Shown piece by piece: positions 42,459 through 52,112 of a stretch of DNA of 64,000 nucleotides. The position numbers and the translations under genes were made by a program. The stretch's first letter is position 1; each line of letters begins with the position of its first letter. Origin of the DNA: Actinoplanes lobatus (lineage in GTDB: Bacteria > Actinomycetota > Actinomycetes > Mycobacteriales > Micromonosporaceae); contig NZ_JACHNC010000001.1 in NCBI RefSeq assembly GCF_014205215.1, positions 3,663,001-3,727,000 of the forward strand, given 5' to 3'. The notes beneath the pieces were generated by a model. That model was given only the letters and a program-made list of their open reading frames with translations, was not told where the DNA came from and ran no database searches.

Positions 42459-44380
42459 GGCAGCTCCGCGGCGATCCGGGTGCCCCGTCCGGCCGGGCTG
42501 ACCAGGCGCAACGTGCCACCGGCGGCGGCCACCCGGTCGGCCAGGCCGGACAGGCCCGACCCGGGCGCCTGCACCGCGCCGCCCCGCCCGTCGTCGGCCA
42601 CCTCAACCCGCAGCCGGGCGCCGCCGTCGTGCACCCGGACGTCGATGTGCCCGGCCGCCGCGTGCTTGACCGCGTTCGCCACGGCCTCGCTCACCACGTA
42701 GTAGGCGGTGATCGCCACGTCCTCCGGCACCCCGGCCACCTCCACGGACACGGTGACCGGCACCGGGACGGTGTCGACCAGCCCGCGCAGGGCGGCGGCC
42801 AGCCCGTCGTCGAGGCTCGACGGCCGTAGCCCGTTCGCGATCCGGCGTAGCTCCGCCACCGCGGTTCCCAATTCGGCCACCGCGTGATCGAGCAGCCCGT
42901 CCAGTTCGCCGGGCGCCGGGCGGCGCTGGGCCAGCCGGAACGCCAGACCCAGCGACACCAGCCGCTGCTGGGCGCCGTCGTGCAGGTCCCGTTCCAGGCG
43001 GCGGCGTTCCGCGTACGCGGCCTGCAACAGCCGCGCCCGGCTCGACTCGACGTCCCGCAGCGCCCGGGCCAGGTCGATCCGCAACCGCACCACCTCCACC
43101 GGGAAGGCGATCGCGTCGGCCAGCTCCCGCATCAGCTCCCGCGACCCGGTCGTGCCCCGTACCAGCGCCCCGATCTCCTCGCCCCGCAACCGCACCGGCA
43201 CCGTGTCCGCCGCCGGCACCGCGCCCAGCGGGCCGCCGTCCGCGCCGACCAGCTCGTCCGCCCCGGGCAGCCGGTAGCCGACCCGCAACGCCGGATCCCG
43301 CAGCGCCCCGCGCAACACCTCGGCCAGCTGCTCCGGCCGGGCCCGGCCGTCCCGGGCGTCCACGCGCAGCCGGTCCACCGCGGCCAGCGCCGCCCGCCGG
43401 ACCGGATAGAGGCGCCGGTCGACGGGCGCCTGGATCCGCCGCCGCAGCGGAGCCAGCAGCACGGCGCAGACGGCGGTGGCGGCGGCCGCGGTGGTCGCCG
43501 AGTCACTGCCGAGCAGGCGGCCGCCCGCGAACGCGACGACCGTGTAGACGGCCAGCAGACCGGTGGTGATCAGGCCGTACGTGATGGTGGCGCTGAGCGC
43601 GCGGTCCACGTCGTACAGGTCGTGGCGCAGCATCGCGACGGTGGCCGCGGCCGGGATGCCGACGCCGGTCACGGTAAGCCCCACCATCACCAGGTCGGAG
43701 TCGCCCCGCAGCAGATAGCTGAACCAGCACAGCAGCAGCGTCCCGGGCAGCAGGCCGGCGCCCAGGGCCAGCCACTTGATCCGAGCACGGCCGACCGGAT
43801 CGGTGGTGCGGCGGTACCGGACCACCATGGATACCGCGCTCGCCACCAGCAGGCCCAGCAGCAGCGGCAGCATCGCCAGCGCCACACCGAGCGCCACCGG
43901 CCCGATCGGCCACGGGACTTCCGGCGGGCCGGACGGCCAGGCCGCCGGATCGAAGACGGCGCCCACCACGAAGACGGCCGGCACGGCGATCAGGCCCCGG
44001 GACACCCACCGCCAGCGCGGGCCCGGCAGCAGGCCGTCCGGGAAGTACAGCAGCAGGAGGGCGGGCGGGACGTACCAGAGCATCCAGATGCCGGTCCGTA
44101 TCGCCTCCACCAGCGGCGGCAGCGAGCCGACCGCCATGTCGGAGACGGCCATCAGCATCGGGCAGAAGCCCAGCAACGCCAGCAGCGGGCCGACCGGATT
44201 ACCCGGTCGGCGGCGGGTGACGAACCACCCGAGCAGCGACGACACCAGGCCGATCGCCGCCTCCACGGCGAAGTAGCCGGCAGCCTGGCGGGACACCGCG
44301 AGGACGATCCCGGCGACCGCCAGCAGGGCCGTCGCCGACAGGAGGAGGTACGAGAGGACAGCGGACCCACGGGCCGTCAT
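42446..44380 (-). CDS. Membrane histidine kinase (HisKA_3 type)
   Basis: 644 aa. About eight to nine membrane helices in the first 300 residues form an unknown sensor; a GAF-like linker follows. The dimerisation block [23 protein letters not shown] holds the phosphorylated His (about residue 475). The ATP-binding N box is [13 protein letters not shown] and the G box DDGRGG ... [11 protein letters not shown]. It pairs with the response regulator encoded just downstream. ATG 44380 was chosen. Confidence 0.92.
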   Translation of the reverse strand: MTARGSAVLSYLLLSATALLAVAGIVLAVSRQAAGYFAVEAAIGLVSSLLGWFVTRRRPGNPVGPLLALLGFCPMLMAVSDMAVGSLPPLVEAIRTGIWMLWYVPPALLLLYFPDGLLPGPRWRWVSRGLIAVPAVFVVGAVFDPAAWPSGPPEVPWPIGPVALGVALAMLPLLLGLLVASAVSMVVRYRRTTDPVGRARIKWLALGAGLLPGTLLLCWFSYLLRGDSDLVMVGLTVTGVGIPAAATVAMLRHDLYDVDRALSATITYGLITTGLLAVYTVVAFAGGRLLGSDSATTAAAATAVCAVLLAPLRRRIQAPVDRRLYPVRRAALAAVDRLRVDARDGRARPEQLAEVLRGALRDPALRVGYRLPGADELVGADGGPLGAVPAADTVPVRLRGEEIGALVRGTTGSRELMRELADAIAFPVEVVRLRIDLARALRDVESSRARLLQAAYAERRRLERDLHDGAQQRLVSLGLAFRLAQRRPAPGELDGLLDHAVAELGTAVAELRRIANGLRPSSLDDGLAAALRGLVDTVPVPVTVSVEVAGVPEDVAITAYYVVSEAVANAVKHAAAGHIDVRVHDGGARLRVEVADDGRGGAVQAPGSGLSGLADRVAAAGGTLRLVSPAGRGTRIAAELPCAS

Positions 44381-44496
44381 GTCCCCACGGTATGGCCTTT
44401 TCGCCGCGGTGAACTCGGTGCCAGCACGGATGTGCACGGCTGCCACCCGAACGTTCACTGGAGCTCATCGCATCGGCGTACCCCTGGAGGTTTTCG

Positions 44497-45132
44497 ATGG
44501 ACCGCAACCGTGTCGCGCTGACGTCGGGTCTCGCCGGACTGGCCGGCGCCGCCCTTTGGCTGCTGGAGGCCGTGATCTCGCCGCCCGACGGTCAGTCCAC
44601 CCTGTCCTCACTGGTCAACATCGCCGCTTTCCTGTGCATGGCCGGCCTGATCTACGGCCTGTACCGGCTGCGGGCGGCCGGCTGGGGGCGGTTCGGGAGC
44701 GTGATGCTGCTGCTGTGGGCGGCCGGGCATGCCGCGATCGCGGTGGCCACCGTCATCTCCATGGCGGCCGGCATCACCGACGAGGAGAACCCGGCCTTCG
44801 CCGTCGGCGGGCTCCTCCAGGTGGTGGGCGGACTGCTCGCCGCCGTCGCGATCACCCGCGGCACCGTTCTCACCGGCTGGCGGCGCTGGATGCCTCTGGT
44901 CTGGGTCGCCTACTTCACCGGGCTGATGATGCCGGTCGGGTTCTCCGGCGACAGCGGGACCCTCGCCATGATCGTCCTGGCCGGCTGGGCCGTTCCGGTG
45001 ATCGCCACCGCGTCCGCCGTGCTGACGCTGGCCCGGCAGACTGATGATCGTGGAGTTCGAGGTGCTGCCGGGGACGGCCGGGCTGACGCTGACCCGGGTC
45101 ACGCACATCCTGGTACCCGGACACGGCCGTGA
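44497..45132 (+). CDS. Hypothetical polytopic membrane protein
   Basis: 211 aa, about six hydrophobic segments (ALTSGLAGLAGAALWLLEAV, LVNIAAFLCMAGLIYGLY, VMLLLWAAGHAAIAVATVI and others). The C-terminal 30 residues are a charged tail that overlaps the next gene by 89 bases. CTGGAGG lies before ATG 44497. No family is recognised with certainty; the layout is similar to DUF4386-like proteins. It is divergent from the histidine kinase. Confidence 0.65.
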   Translation: MDRNRVALTSGLAGLAGAALWLLEAVISPPDGQSTLSSLVNIAAFLCMAGLIYGLYRLRAAGWGRFGSVMLLLWAAGHAAIAVATVISMAAGITDEENPAFAVGGLLQVVGGLLAAVAITRGTVLTGWRRWMPLVWVAYFTGLMMPVGFSGDSGTLAMIVLAGWAVPVIATASAVLTLARQTDDRGVRGAAGDGRADADPGHAHPGTRTRP

Positions 45133-45700
45133 CGCCGGCGGAACCGGCCTCACCCCGGGCGGGGCGGACCGCTGCCGGACGGCGGCCGCCCTGCACCGCC
45201 GGCTCGGGCGCGGGCTCATCGTCTGCTCCGGCTACAAGTCGCCCGTCGACGGCAAGGGCACCCCGTGGACCAGCCCCGGCGCGCCCGGCGAGACCTTCCG
45301 CGGCGTTCCGGAGGCCGACCTGATGCGGAACTGGCTGGTGGCGGCCGGAATCGGCGAATCGTCGATCCGCGTCGAACGGCACTCCGTCGACACCGTCACC
45401 AACCTGCTGCGCGCCGAACACGAGGGCCACTTCGGCGACGATCGCCCGGTCGCGATCGTCGCCCAGGCCGGCCATCTTGGGCGCATCCTCGCGGTGGTCG
45501 CCCCGCGCACGTTGCGCCGCCCCTACCTCGGCGTCGTCGTCCCCGGCGGCGCCCCGGAGAACCCCCTGGCCAGGCCGGTGAGCCGCCTCATCGTCGCCGG
45601 CCTGCCCCACGACCCGGCCCGCGCGATCACCACCGCCACCCGCCGCGCCGAACGCCTGTGGAGCCTCGCCCAGCGCCTGGGCAGACGCTCATACCACTGA
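45044..45700 (+). CDS. YdcF/ElyC-like (DUF218) protein
   Basis: 218 aa. The core shows THILVPGHGRDAGG, GRGLIVCSGYKSP, EADLMRNWLVAAGI, SSIRVERHSVDTVTNLL and AIVAQAGHLGRIL, the order of the DUF218 fold of YdcF/SanA proteins linked to envelope function. No signal helix precedes it, so it looks cytosolic. The start is uncertain: ATG 45044 or GTG 45050; the conserved part begins about 20 residues later. It overlaps the upstream membrane gene. Confidence 0.7.
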   Translation: MIVEFEVLPGTAGLTLTRVTHILVPGHGRDAGGTGLTPGGADRCRTAAALHRRLGRGLIVCSGYKSPVDGKGTPWTSPGAPGETFRGVPEADLMRNWLVAAGIGESSIRVERHSVDTVTNLLRAEHEGHFGDDRPVAIVAQAGHLGRILAVVAPRTLRRPYLGVVVPGGAPENPLARPVSRLIVAGLPHDPARAITTATRRAERLWSLAQRLGRRSYH

Positions 45701-45858
45701 CAGCCGCGGCGCCGGCTCCACCCGGGTCACCTCGCGGTAGAACATCAGGGCCGCCACCGCCACCAGGATCCCGCCCAGCGCGGCCACCCAGGGCAGGTCA
45801 GCGGGCCCGGATTCAGATACACCACCAGCAGCGCCGACCAGGCCGCGAACTGTGCCAC
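45689..45858 (-). pseudogene. Frameshifted small membrane-protein gene
   Basis: A good AGGAGG site and GTG 45858 open a frame reading VAQFAAWSALLVVYLNPGP. It is then out of register with a continuing hydrophobic frame (ADLPWVAALGGILVAVAALMF, then REVTRVEPAPRLSVV and stop). One extra base near 45800, in a GGGCCC run, would restore a two-helix protein of about 56 aa. It starts 11 bases after the PadR remnant, so both look like leftovers of one operon. Confidence 0.55.
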
Positions 45859-45869
45859 CCGATCGCCTC

Positions 45870-46067
45870 CTAATCCAGGAGCGAATCCATCACCCGGACC
45901 TGACGCCGCCACGTCTCACTCATCGTCTCGAGAACGCGCTTGCCCTCCGGGCTGAGCCAGTAGTAGCGCCGGGGTGAGGCGCCGTCGGTGTCCCACGAAC
46001 TCTCCAACAGCCCCTGCGCCCGCCACCCGGCAACGGATTCGCTGTGACAACGCGAAACGGCGGCCAC
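45870..46067 (-). pseudogene. PadR-family regulator remnant (N-terminus lost)
   Basis: 65 codons. From about 46030 to 45870 the frame gives GWRAQGLLESSWDTDGASPRRYYWLSPEGKRVL, the second half of a PadR winged helix and its wing. The first ~45 residues, with the main DNA-recognition helices, are missing; the sequence upstream runs straight into the glnA terminator. The protein cannot bind DNA in the normal way. Confidence 0.7.
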
Positions 46068-46102
46068 GTCGGCTGGGAGCCGAGCGTGACCGCCGTTTCG
46101 CG
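46051..46102 (-). terminator. Long two-level hairpin, terminator of glnA
   Basis: 18-bp outer stem CGCGAAACGGCGGCCACG with near-complete complement (one mismatch) and an inner six-bp stem TCGGCT-GGG-AGCCGA, starting nine bases downstream of the glnA stop. Confidence 0.75.
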
Positions 46103-46110
46103 CGATCGGA

Positions 46111-47535
46111 TCAGACGTTGTAGTACATCTCGAACTCGTGCGGGGTCGGGCGGAGCCGGACCGGGTCGACCTCGTTGGTGCGCTTGTAGTCGATCCAGGT
46201 GGAGATCAGGTCCTCGGTGAAGACGCCACCGGCGGTGAGGTAGTCGTGGTCGTCCTCGAGCGAGGTCAGCACGGCGTCGAGGGAGCCCGGCACCTGCTTG
46301 ACGTTGCCCCACTCCTCCGGCGGCAGGTCGTACAGGTCCTTGTCGATCGGGGCCGGCGGCTCGATCTTGTTCTTGACGCCGTCCAGGCCGGCCATCATCA
46401 TCGCCGAGAACGCCAGGTACGGGTTCGACGACGGGTCCGGGACGCGGAACTCGACGCGCTTGGCCTTCGGGTTGCTGCCGGTCACCGGGATACGGGTGCA
46501 GGCGGAGCGGTTGCGCTGCGAGTACACCAGGTTGACCGGGGCCTCGTAGCCGGGCACGAGACGCCGGTACGAGTTGACGGTCGGGTTGGTGAACGCGAGC
46601 AGCGACGGCGAGTGGTGCAGCAGGCCGCCGATGTACCACCGGGCCATGTCGGACAGACCCGCGTAGCCGGTCTCGTCGTAGAACAGCGGCTCGCCGTTCA
46701 GCCACAGGCTCTGGTGGGTGTGCATGCCGGAGCCGTTGTCGCCGAAGAGCGGCTTCGGCATGAACGTGACCGTCTTGCCCTCGGCCCGCGCGGTGTTCTT
46801 GATGATGTACTTGAACAGCTGCATCTGGTCGCCGGCGTGCAGCAGGGTCGAGAACTTGTAGTTGATCTCGGCCTGGCCCGCGGTGCCGACCTCGTGGTGC
46901 GAGCGCTCGACGGTGAAGCCGGAGTCGATGAGCTTGCGGACCATGATGTCGCGCAGGTCGGAGTAGTGGTCGACCGGGGAGACCGGGAAGTAGCCACCCT
47001 TGAAGGTGGTCTTGTAGCCGAGGTTGCCGCCCGGCTCCTCACGACCCGAGTTCCACGCGCCCTCGATCGAGTCGATGTAGTAGAACGACTGGTGGGCCGA
47101 GGTCTCGTGGCGGATCGAGTCGAAGATGTAGAACTCCGCCTCGGCGCCGAAGTAGGCGGTGTCGGCGATGCCGCTGGCGGCCAGGTAGGCCTCGGCCTTC
47201 TTGGCCACGTTCCGCGGGTCACGCGAGTAGGCCTCGCGGGTGAACGGGTCGTGGATGAAGAAGTTCAGCGCGAGCGTCTTCTGGATCCGGAACGGGTCCA
47301 CGAAGGCGGTGGCGACGTCCGGCAGCAGCATCATGTCGGACTCGTGAATGGCCTGGAAGCCGCGGATCGAGGACCCGTCGAAGGCGAGGCCGTCGGTCAC
47401 CACACTGTCGTCGAACGACTCGACCGGGATGTTGAAGTGCTGCATCACACCCGGGAGGTCACAGAAACGTACGTCGACGAACTTGACGTCCTCGTCTTTG
47501 AGGTATCGCAGGAGTTCCTCGGGATTGGCGAACAC
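46111..47535 (-). CDS. glnA: Glutamine synthetase type I (main, adenylylated)
   Basis: Makes glutamine from glutamate, ammonia and ATP; dodecameric and cytosolic. 474 aa. Motifs: [21 protein letters not shown], the metal Glu/His region [28 protein letters not shown] and NRSACTRIP. The adenylylation site is Tyr402 in [10 protein letters not shown], the target of GlnE. GTG 47535 with AGGAGG upstream was chosen over an earlier frame extension. A double GlnR box lies about 85-120 bases upstream, and a strong hairpin follows the gene. Confidence 0.97.
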   Translation of the reverse strand: MFANPEELLRYLKDEDVKFVDVRFCDLPGVMQHFNIPVESFDDSVVTDGLAFDGSSIRGFQAIHESDMMLLPDVATAFVDPFRIQKTLALNFFIHDPFTREAYSRDPRNVAKKAEAYLAASGIADTAYFGAEAEFYIFDSIRHETSAHQSFYYIDSIEGAWNSGREEPGGNLGYKTTFKGGYFPVSPVDHYSDLRDIMVRKLIDSGFTVERSHHEVGTAGQAEINYKFSTLLHAGDQMQLFKYIIKNTARAEGKTVTFMPKPLFGDNGSGMHTHQSLWLNGEPLFYDETGYAGLSDMARWYIGGLLHHSPSLLAFTNPTVNSYRRLVPGYEAPVNLVYSQRNRSACTRIPVTGSNPKAKRVEFRVPDPSSNPYLAFSAMMMAGLDGVKNKIEPPAPIDKDLYDLPPEEWGNVKQVPGSLDAVLTSLEDDHDYLTAGGVFTEDLISTWIDYKRTNEVDPVRLRPTPHEFEMYYNV

Positions 47536-47618
47536 ACGTCCTCCTGGCACAGTGTTTCCGATACCGGGCGGCACATGCCGCCACCTGGCAGGGCTGGTCG
47601 CGACGTTATGGGTACGGA

Positions 47619-47656
47619 GTTGCCCCGGCGTATCCCTATTGTTTCCGCCGTGTTAC
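47619..47656 (-). promoter_or_regulatory. Double GlnR-binding box upstream of glnA
   Basis: Read on the minus strand: GTAAC-n6-GAAAC-n6-GATAC-n6-GCAAC. The known actinobacterial GlnR consensus is gTnAC-n6-GaAAC repeated with n6; the first pair matches fully and the second in four of five bases per half. The spacing is exact. It suggests nitrogen-dependent control of glnA, and perhaps of the divergent RDD gene. Confidence 0.82.
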
Positions 47657-47726
47657 GTAACGCTTCGAGCAGGCACGGCGAGGACGCGAGCCGCTCTTCG
47701 GACACTATCGCGTACTCTCAGCCGCC

Positions 47727-48092
47727 GTGGCTGCATCAACAAACGGGGCCGGACTCGGCCCACGGCTCGGCGCGCTGATCGTCGACTGGGTCCTGTGCCT
47801 GCTGATCGCGAGCCTCTACGCCAGCCCCAGAGAACAGTCGTGGCCGGCCGTCGTGGTGCTGATCGCCGCCAACACCTTCTTCCTCGGCCTGTTCGGTGAG
47901 ACGCCGGGCATGCGCCTGTTCCGGATCCGCTGTGAGGCGTACGAGCTCGGCGGTGTGATCGGCCTCGGCCGCGGCCTGCTCCGCGCCGTGCTGCTCGCCC
48001 TGTTCGTGCCCGCGATCCTGCTCAACAAGGAGGGCCGGGGACTGCACGACCGGGCCGCCGGCTCGATCGTGGTGTCAGTGCCCCGGCCCTGA
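47727..48092 (+). CDS. RDD-family membrane protein
   Basis: 121 aa with three membrane helices. The N-terminal RLGALIVDWVLCLLIASLY has the Arg and Asp of the RDD motif, and the end LLNKEGRGLHDRAAGSIVV has the second Arg-Asp. Proteins of this family next to glnA are conserved in mycobacteria and other actinobacteria; the role is unknown. It is divergent from glnA. Confidence 0.87.
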   Translation: MAASTNGAGLGPRLGALIVDWVLCLLIASLYASPREQSWPAVVVLIAANTFFLGLFGETPGMRLFRIRCEAYELGGVIGLGRGLLRAVLLALFVPAILLNKEGRGLHDRAAGSIVVSVPRP

Positions 48093-48098
48093 GGCCGT

Positions 48099-50195
48099 TC
48101 AGGAGCGGAACGCCCGGCGGATCTCCTGCTCCGGCGGTTCCTCGCCCCGGCCGGTCACCACGTTGCCGCCCGGCGTCCGTACCCCGAAGGCCTGCTGGTC
48201 GGTGACCAGGTCGTGGTCCTCGCGGACCGGGACCGGCTCGCCGCCACCCCGCCGCCGGCCCAGCTCGGGCGCGACCGTGCCGGGCCGGTTCGGCTCGGCC
48301 GGCGTCTCCGGCCGCGTCGCCGCGCGGCTGCGCAGACCCCACGGGCCACCGTCCGGACGGGCCCGCTCCGGTGCGTCGATCACCCCGGAGCCGCCGCGCC
48401 TACGGGCCTCCTCGGCGCCGAACAGGTCGGACCAGGGCGGCAGACCGCGATCCCGGCGGGTCGGCCGGTAGGGCGGGGGAGCGGCCGGCGAGGTGGGCCG
48501 GTTCAGCACCGGCGGCGCGGTGCCGCCGGGACGCTGCGGCGCGGCCGGGCGGCGCATCTCGGCCTCGCTGCCGGGCCGGGCCCCGCGTCCCTCACCCGGA
48601 TTCTTCAGTACGGGCGGAGCGGCCTGCCCGGGCGGACGGCCGAACGCGTCCACTCCGGAGCCGGTGGGCCGGGCCGGTGTCCCCGGACGCCCGCGCCCAC
48701 GGTCCCCGGGCCGTCCCGTCTGTCCAGGCGGCGTGACCCCGGGAGCAGAGGTCCGTCCGGGCGGCGGCGTCACCCCCGGGGTGGTCCGGCCGGGACGTCC
48801 GGCCTGGCCAGGCGGCGGAGTCACCCCGGGGGTGGTCCGGCCGGGACGCCCGGTCCGGGCAGGCGGCGGCGTCACACCCGGAGTGGTACGCCCGGGGCGC
48901 GCGGCCGGGGAGGTCGGCGGAACAGTCGCCGGACCGGTACGGCGGATCTCCCGCCCGCCCGGGGGCACGACCGGTGCGCTCGGAGCACTCGGCCGCCGGA
49001 TCGTCCGCCCCGGCGGCAGCCCGCCCGGTAGAACCGGCACGTTCCGCCCCGGCCGGCCCAGTTGCGGAGGCAGACCGGGCCGCACACTTCCGGGCGGGAT
49101 CACCGACGGCCCACTGCCCGGAGGCAACGTTCCCGGCGGCAACGTTCCAGGAGGGAGGGTGCCGGGCGGCAACGTCCCGGGCGCCGGCGGCAGAACACCG
49201 GGCGGCAACTGGCCGATCGGCGCCGGAAGACCAGGCGACAGGCCCGGCGGCAGGGTTCCGGGAGGCGTCACACCGGGCGGCAGAGACCCCGGGGGTACGG
49301 TGCCCGGCGCCACCGGCAGCGGAAGTGCGACCCCGGGCGGGAGCAGACCCGGCGGCAGTTGCCCGGGCGGCAGCGTGCCCGGCGGAAGCTGCGCCGCGGG
49401 CGGGTTGCCGACCGGCAGCGGCTGGAACCCGGGACCGAGCTGTGCCGGACCCTGCCCACCCGGGAGGCCACCACCGCCGGGCAGCGCGGCCGGCTGGCTG
49501 AGCACCGCGTTCATCGGCTGCACCGGCGGGCCGACACCGCTGGTGAGCGTGCCGATGTAGTCGAAGAACTGGTCGCCGTAGTAGAAGGCCAGCTTCTGCG
49601 CCTCGTACCGGTACTTCTCCTGGACCCGCGACTGGTCCTCCTCGATCTCCTCCAGCCGCGCCGCGTCCCAGCCGACGCCCTCGGTGAAGAAGGCGCCGAC
49701 GTGCTCCAGGAAGTCGACGTTCTGCGCCTCCCGCAGCTCGTCCTCGTAGTCCCGGACCAGCCGCTCCATCGCGTACCGGGCCTCGGTGGAGACGTTGACC
49801 ATGTGACGCAGCGCGGTCACGTTCTGCTGGGCGGCGTCCATCCACACGTCCAGGTAGGCGAGCGTCTCCCCGGGCCCCCGCCGCAGGAACGCGTCCCGGG
49901 CGGCCGGCGACTGCCACGCCTCGTCCCGCAGCACGTTGCTCTGGTTCAGCAGGAACGTCTTCACGTCCGCCATGAACGACCAGGCGTTCTGCCACTGGTC
50001 GGCGAGCGCCGCCATCTGCTCCGGGTGCATGTTCCGGATCCGCTGACGGATCTCCTCGATGCCGGTGGTGTTGCCGCCGCCGGGCGAGCCGGTGAACGGC
50101 GTCTGCGAAGGCGGGTAGCTGCCGTAGTGCGTCTGCCCGCTGTACGGGCTGTACCCGTAGTTGGGGTTGGCGGTCGCGCCGTAGTAGTCAGCCAT
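48099..50195 (-). CDS. Large Pro-rich ESX-associated protein with WXG100/PPE-like head
   Basis: 698 aa. Residues ~45-220 are helical (RIRNMHPEQMAALADQWQNAWSFM, WQSPAARDAFLRRGPGETLAYLDVWM), like WXG100/EspB-type secreted proteins, with WQSP at the place of the WXG turn. From residue ~225 on it is Gly/Pro-rich: blocks of LPPGT repeats, then four copies of a GRTTPGVTPPP unit, and a polar C-terminus. There is no signal peptide, as expected for type VII substrates. It starts four bases after the 336-aa gene. Likely a secreted or surface component. Confidence 0.72.
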   Translation of the reverse strand: MADYYGATANPNYGYSPYSGQTHYGSYPPSQTPFTGSPGGGNTTGIEEIRQRIRNMHPEQMAALADQWQNAWSFMADVKTFLLNQSNVLRDEAWQSPAARDAFLRRGPGETLAYLDVWMDAAQQNVTALRHMVNVSTEARYAMERLVRDYEDELREAQNVDFLEHVGAFFTEGVGWDAARLEEIEEDQSRVQEKYRYEAQKLAFYYGDQFFDYIGTLTSGVGPPVQPMNAVLSQPAALPGGGGLPGGQGPAQLGPGFQPLPVGNPPAAQLPPGTLPPGQLPPGLLPPGVALPLPVAPGTVPPGSLPPGVTPPGTLPPGLSPGLPAPIGQLPPGVLPPAPGTLPPGTLPPGTLPPGTLPPGSGPSVIPPGSVRPGLPPQLGRPGRNVPVLPGGLPPGRTIRRPSAPSAPVVPPGGREIRRTGPATVPPTSPAARPGRTTPGVTPPPARTGRPGRTTPGVTPPPGQAGRPGRTTPGVTPPPGRTSAPGVTPPGQTGRPGDRGRGRPGTPARPTGSGVDAFGRPPGQAAPPVLKNPGEGRGARPGSEAEMRRPAAPQRPGGTAPPVLNRPTSPAAPPPYRPTRRDRGLPPWSDLFGAEEARRRGGSGVIDAPERARPDGGPWGLRSRAATRPETPAEPNRPGTVAPELGRRRGGGEPVPVREDHDLVTDQQAFGVRTPGGNVVTGRGEEPPEQEIRRAFRS

Positions 50196-50199
50196 CGGA

Positions 50200-51210
50200 T
50201 CAGCCGTTCACTCGGTACTTCTCGGCGATGGACGGGGTGGGAACCTCCTGCCCCTGGGTGGCGATGCCGGTGACCGCCCGGTTCGTCTCCACGATCGCGC
50301 CCTCGGCGTTGCGTTCCGAGGTGACGGTGACCTGCTCGCGGGTGCCCGGATCGGTGGTCTCGACGGTCCGGTGCACGGTCTGCCCGTCGCCGTCGCGGAT
50401 CTCGGTGCTGCGGCCGGTCACGTGCTCACCGTCGTACCGTGTCCGGGTCTCCGTCGTCCCGGTCTGCCTGCCGTCGGGTCCGAAGGTCTCCTCGACGTTG
50501 ATCTCGACGTCTCCGGTCTGCCGGACCGAGGTGCGGGTGGTGACCGACGACACCGTCTCGCCGTCGCTGCCGAACACCGTGGTGGTGACCGTGGTGATCC
50601 CGCTGCCCGGCGCGCTGAACGTCGTCACCTCGCGGCGCTCGCCGTTCGGCCCGGCCGCCGTCTCCAGCGACTGGTACGCCGACAGCGGGGTGACCGACGT
50701 CGTCGTCCACTCGCCACTGTCCGCCGCCGGGACCGCCGGCCGCGCGGCCGCCTGCTGCTCCTGGACGGTCACGCCGACCCCCTCCGGCAGGCCCGCCGGC
50801 CGGGGCACGCTCTTGTCGCCGTACGCGAAGAGCACGTCGTTGAGGGAGGCCGCGGAGAAGGCGTCGCCGCTGCCGTAGCTGTCCGCGACGGTCCGGGCCG
50901 CGTTGCCGATGTTGCCCACCGACTCGGCCAGCTTCTGCATGTAGACGGTCAACTCACCGGCGTTCGCCACCAGGCGCGCCCGGACCGCGTCCGCCTCACC
51001 CAGCACGTCACCGTCGAAGGCGGCGGCCGGCATCTGGCCGAGCGGCGCCAGGTACGCGGCGCGGGACATGATGTCCGTCTGCTGACTCGCCATGAGGGTC
51101 GCGTAGTCGCGGAGGCCGTCCAGGTCGACGTCCACCGACGGGCCGCCGCCGAGCCACGGCGTGCGTGTGTTCTTCGCGGTCTGGTCCGCATACGGATTGT
51201 CTGCGCCCAT
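50200..51210 (-). CDS. ESX-associated secreted-type protein, 336 aa
   Basis: The N-terminal ~130 residues are helical (VDLDGLRDYATLMASQQTDIM, VRARLVANAGELTVYMQKLAESV) and end with YGSGD, a match to the type VII export signal YxxxD. The C-terminal ~170 residues are Thr/Val-rich, with repeated 'GxTTVTTTVFGSDGETVSSV'-like strands, probably an extended beta structure. No signal peptide. ATG 51210 was chosen, four bases after GGAGG. It forms an operon with the large Pro-rich protein and is divergent from the WXG100 pair. No family name fits. Confidence 0.65.
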   Translation of the reverse strand: MGADNPYADQTAKNTRTPWLGGGPSVDVDLDGLRDYATLMASQQTDIMSRAAYLAPLGQMPAAAFDGDVLGEADAVRARLVANAGELTVYMQKLAESVGNIGNAARTVADSYGSGDAFSAASLNDVLFAYGDKSVPRPAGLPEGVGVTVQEQQAAARPAVPAADSGEWTTTSVTPLSAYQSLETAAGPNGERREVTTFSAPGSGITTVTTTVFGSDGETVSSVTTRTSVRQTGDVEINVEETFGPDGRQTGTTETRTRYDGEHVTGRSTEIRDGDGQTVHRTVETTDPGTREQVTVTSERNAEGAIVETNRAVTGIATQGQEVPTPSIAEKYRVNG

Positions 51211-51386
51211 CACGCCTCCCCCAATTGATCAAAATGATTGTCGATCGCGGTGAGCGGTGACGCAGAAGAGTACGCCCGAGCCCCGAAACGGGTTCGACGA
51301 GATTTCCCCGAAAAAGCTTCGAACCGGATCCCGGCGGCCGGCGTACGGACTGGCATAACCCACTCACGAGAATCGGGGAGACGATC

Positions 51387-51746
51387 GTGGCAGGAACGCC
51401 GGGCATGGGTCAGGTCCATGCCACACAGGAACAGCTCAGCGCGATGGCCGGCCGGTGCTCGGACACCGGACAGAACATCTCCAGCGGGATGAACCAGCTC
51501 CTCGGCCAGATCCAGGGCCTCAGCGGCGGCGCCTTCGCCGGAACCGCGAACAACGCCCTCCAGGACGTCTCGGCGCAACTCAACGACGGCCTCACGAAGA
51601 TCATGCAGGCGCTCGACGAACTCGGCGGCAAGATGTCGGCCGCCTCGCAGACATACGGCACCAACGACGAGGAAGCCGCCCAGGACCTGCGAGCCGCCGC
51701 TGCCGGTGGCGCCGACAGCTCCGTCATCAACGCCCTTCGCGGCTGA
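51387..51746 (+). CDS. WXG100-family protein with YxxxD signal (WXG turn degenerate)
   Basis: 119 aa, two helices in a hairpin. At the turn the sequence is GLSGGAFAGTA, so the Trp of W-x-G is lost. The C-terminal end of helix 2 carries YGTND, the YxxxD export signal of type VII substrates. It probably pairs with the next protein, which has the W-x-G turn but lacks the signal. GTG 51387; the partner gene follows after 20 bases. Confidence 0.82.
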   Translation: MAGTPGMGQVHATQEQLSAMAGRCSDTGQNISSGMNQLLGQIQGLSGGAFAGTANNALQDVSAQLNDGLTKIMQALDELGGKMSAASQTYGTNDEEAAQDLRAAAAGGADSSVINALRG

Positions 51747-51766
51747 CCCGAAACGGAGACCAGACC

Positions 51767-52051
51767 ATGAACATCACCTACAACTTCGGCCAGATCGCCG
51801 ACGTGTCGGCCGCCATCAACACCTTCCAGGGCCAGATGGACCGCGAGCTCAACGACCTCTACACCGCCTTCACCCAGCTGTTCGCCCAGGACTGGACCGG
51901 CGCCGCGGGTACCGCCTGCGACGAGGCCCGGCAGAAGTGGAACCAGGGCGCCACCGAGATCAAGTCCGCGCTGGCCGGCGTCGGTGTCCGGCTGGGCGCC
52001 TCGGCCGAGCGCATGCAGCAGGTGGACGCACAGATCGCCAGCAGCATGTGA
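51767..52051 (+). CDS. WXG100-family protein (EsxA/EsxB type)
   Basis: 94 aa, the usual size. Helix-turn-helix with the W-T-G turn (FAQDWTGAAGTACDEARQKW) at about residue 43. It has no YxxxD at the end, so export as a heterodimer with the upstream protein is likely. ATG 51767 is preceded by GGAGA. Confidence 0.9.
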   Translation: MNITYNFGQIADVSAAINTFQGQMDRELNDLYTAFTQLFAQDWTGAAGTACDEARQKWNQGATEIKSALAGVGVRLGASAERMQQVDAQIASSM

Positions 52052-52112
52052 CCGCGCGCCGACACGCAAACGGGCCGCCGGCTCCCGCCGGCGGCCGCTC
52101 CACGCCCCGCCC

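Noticed and set aside
46138..47778. 546-codon plus-strand frame opposite glnA
   Set aside because: Antisense shadow of a strongly conserved gene.
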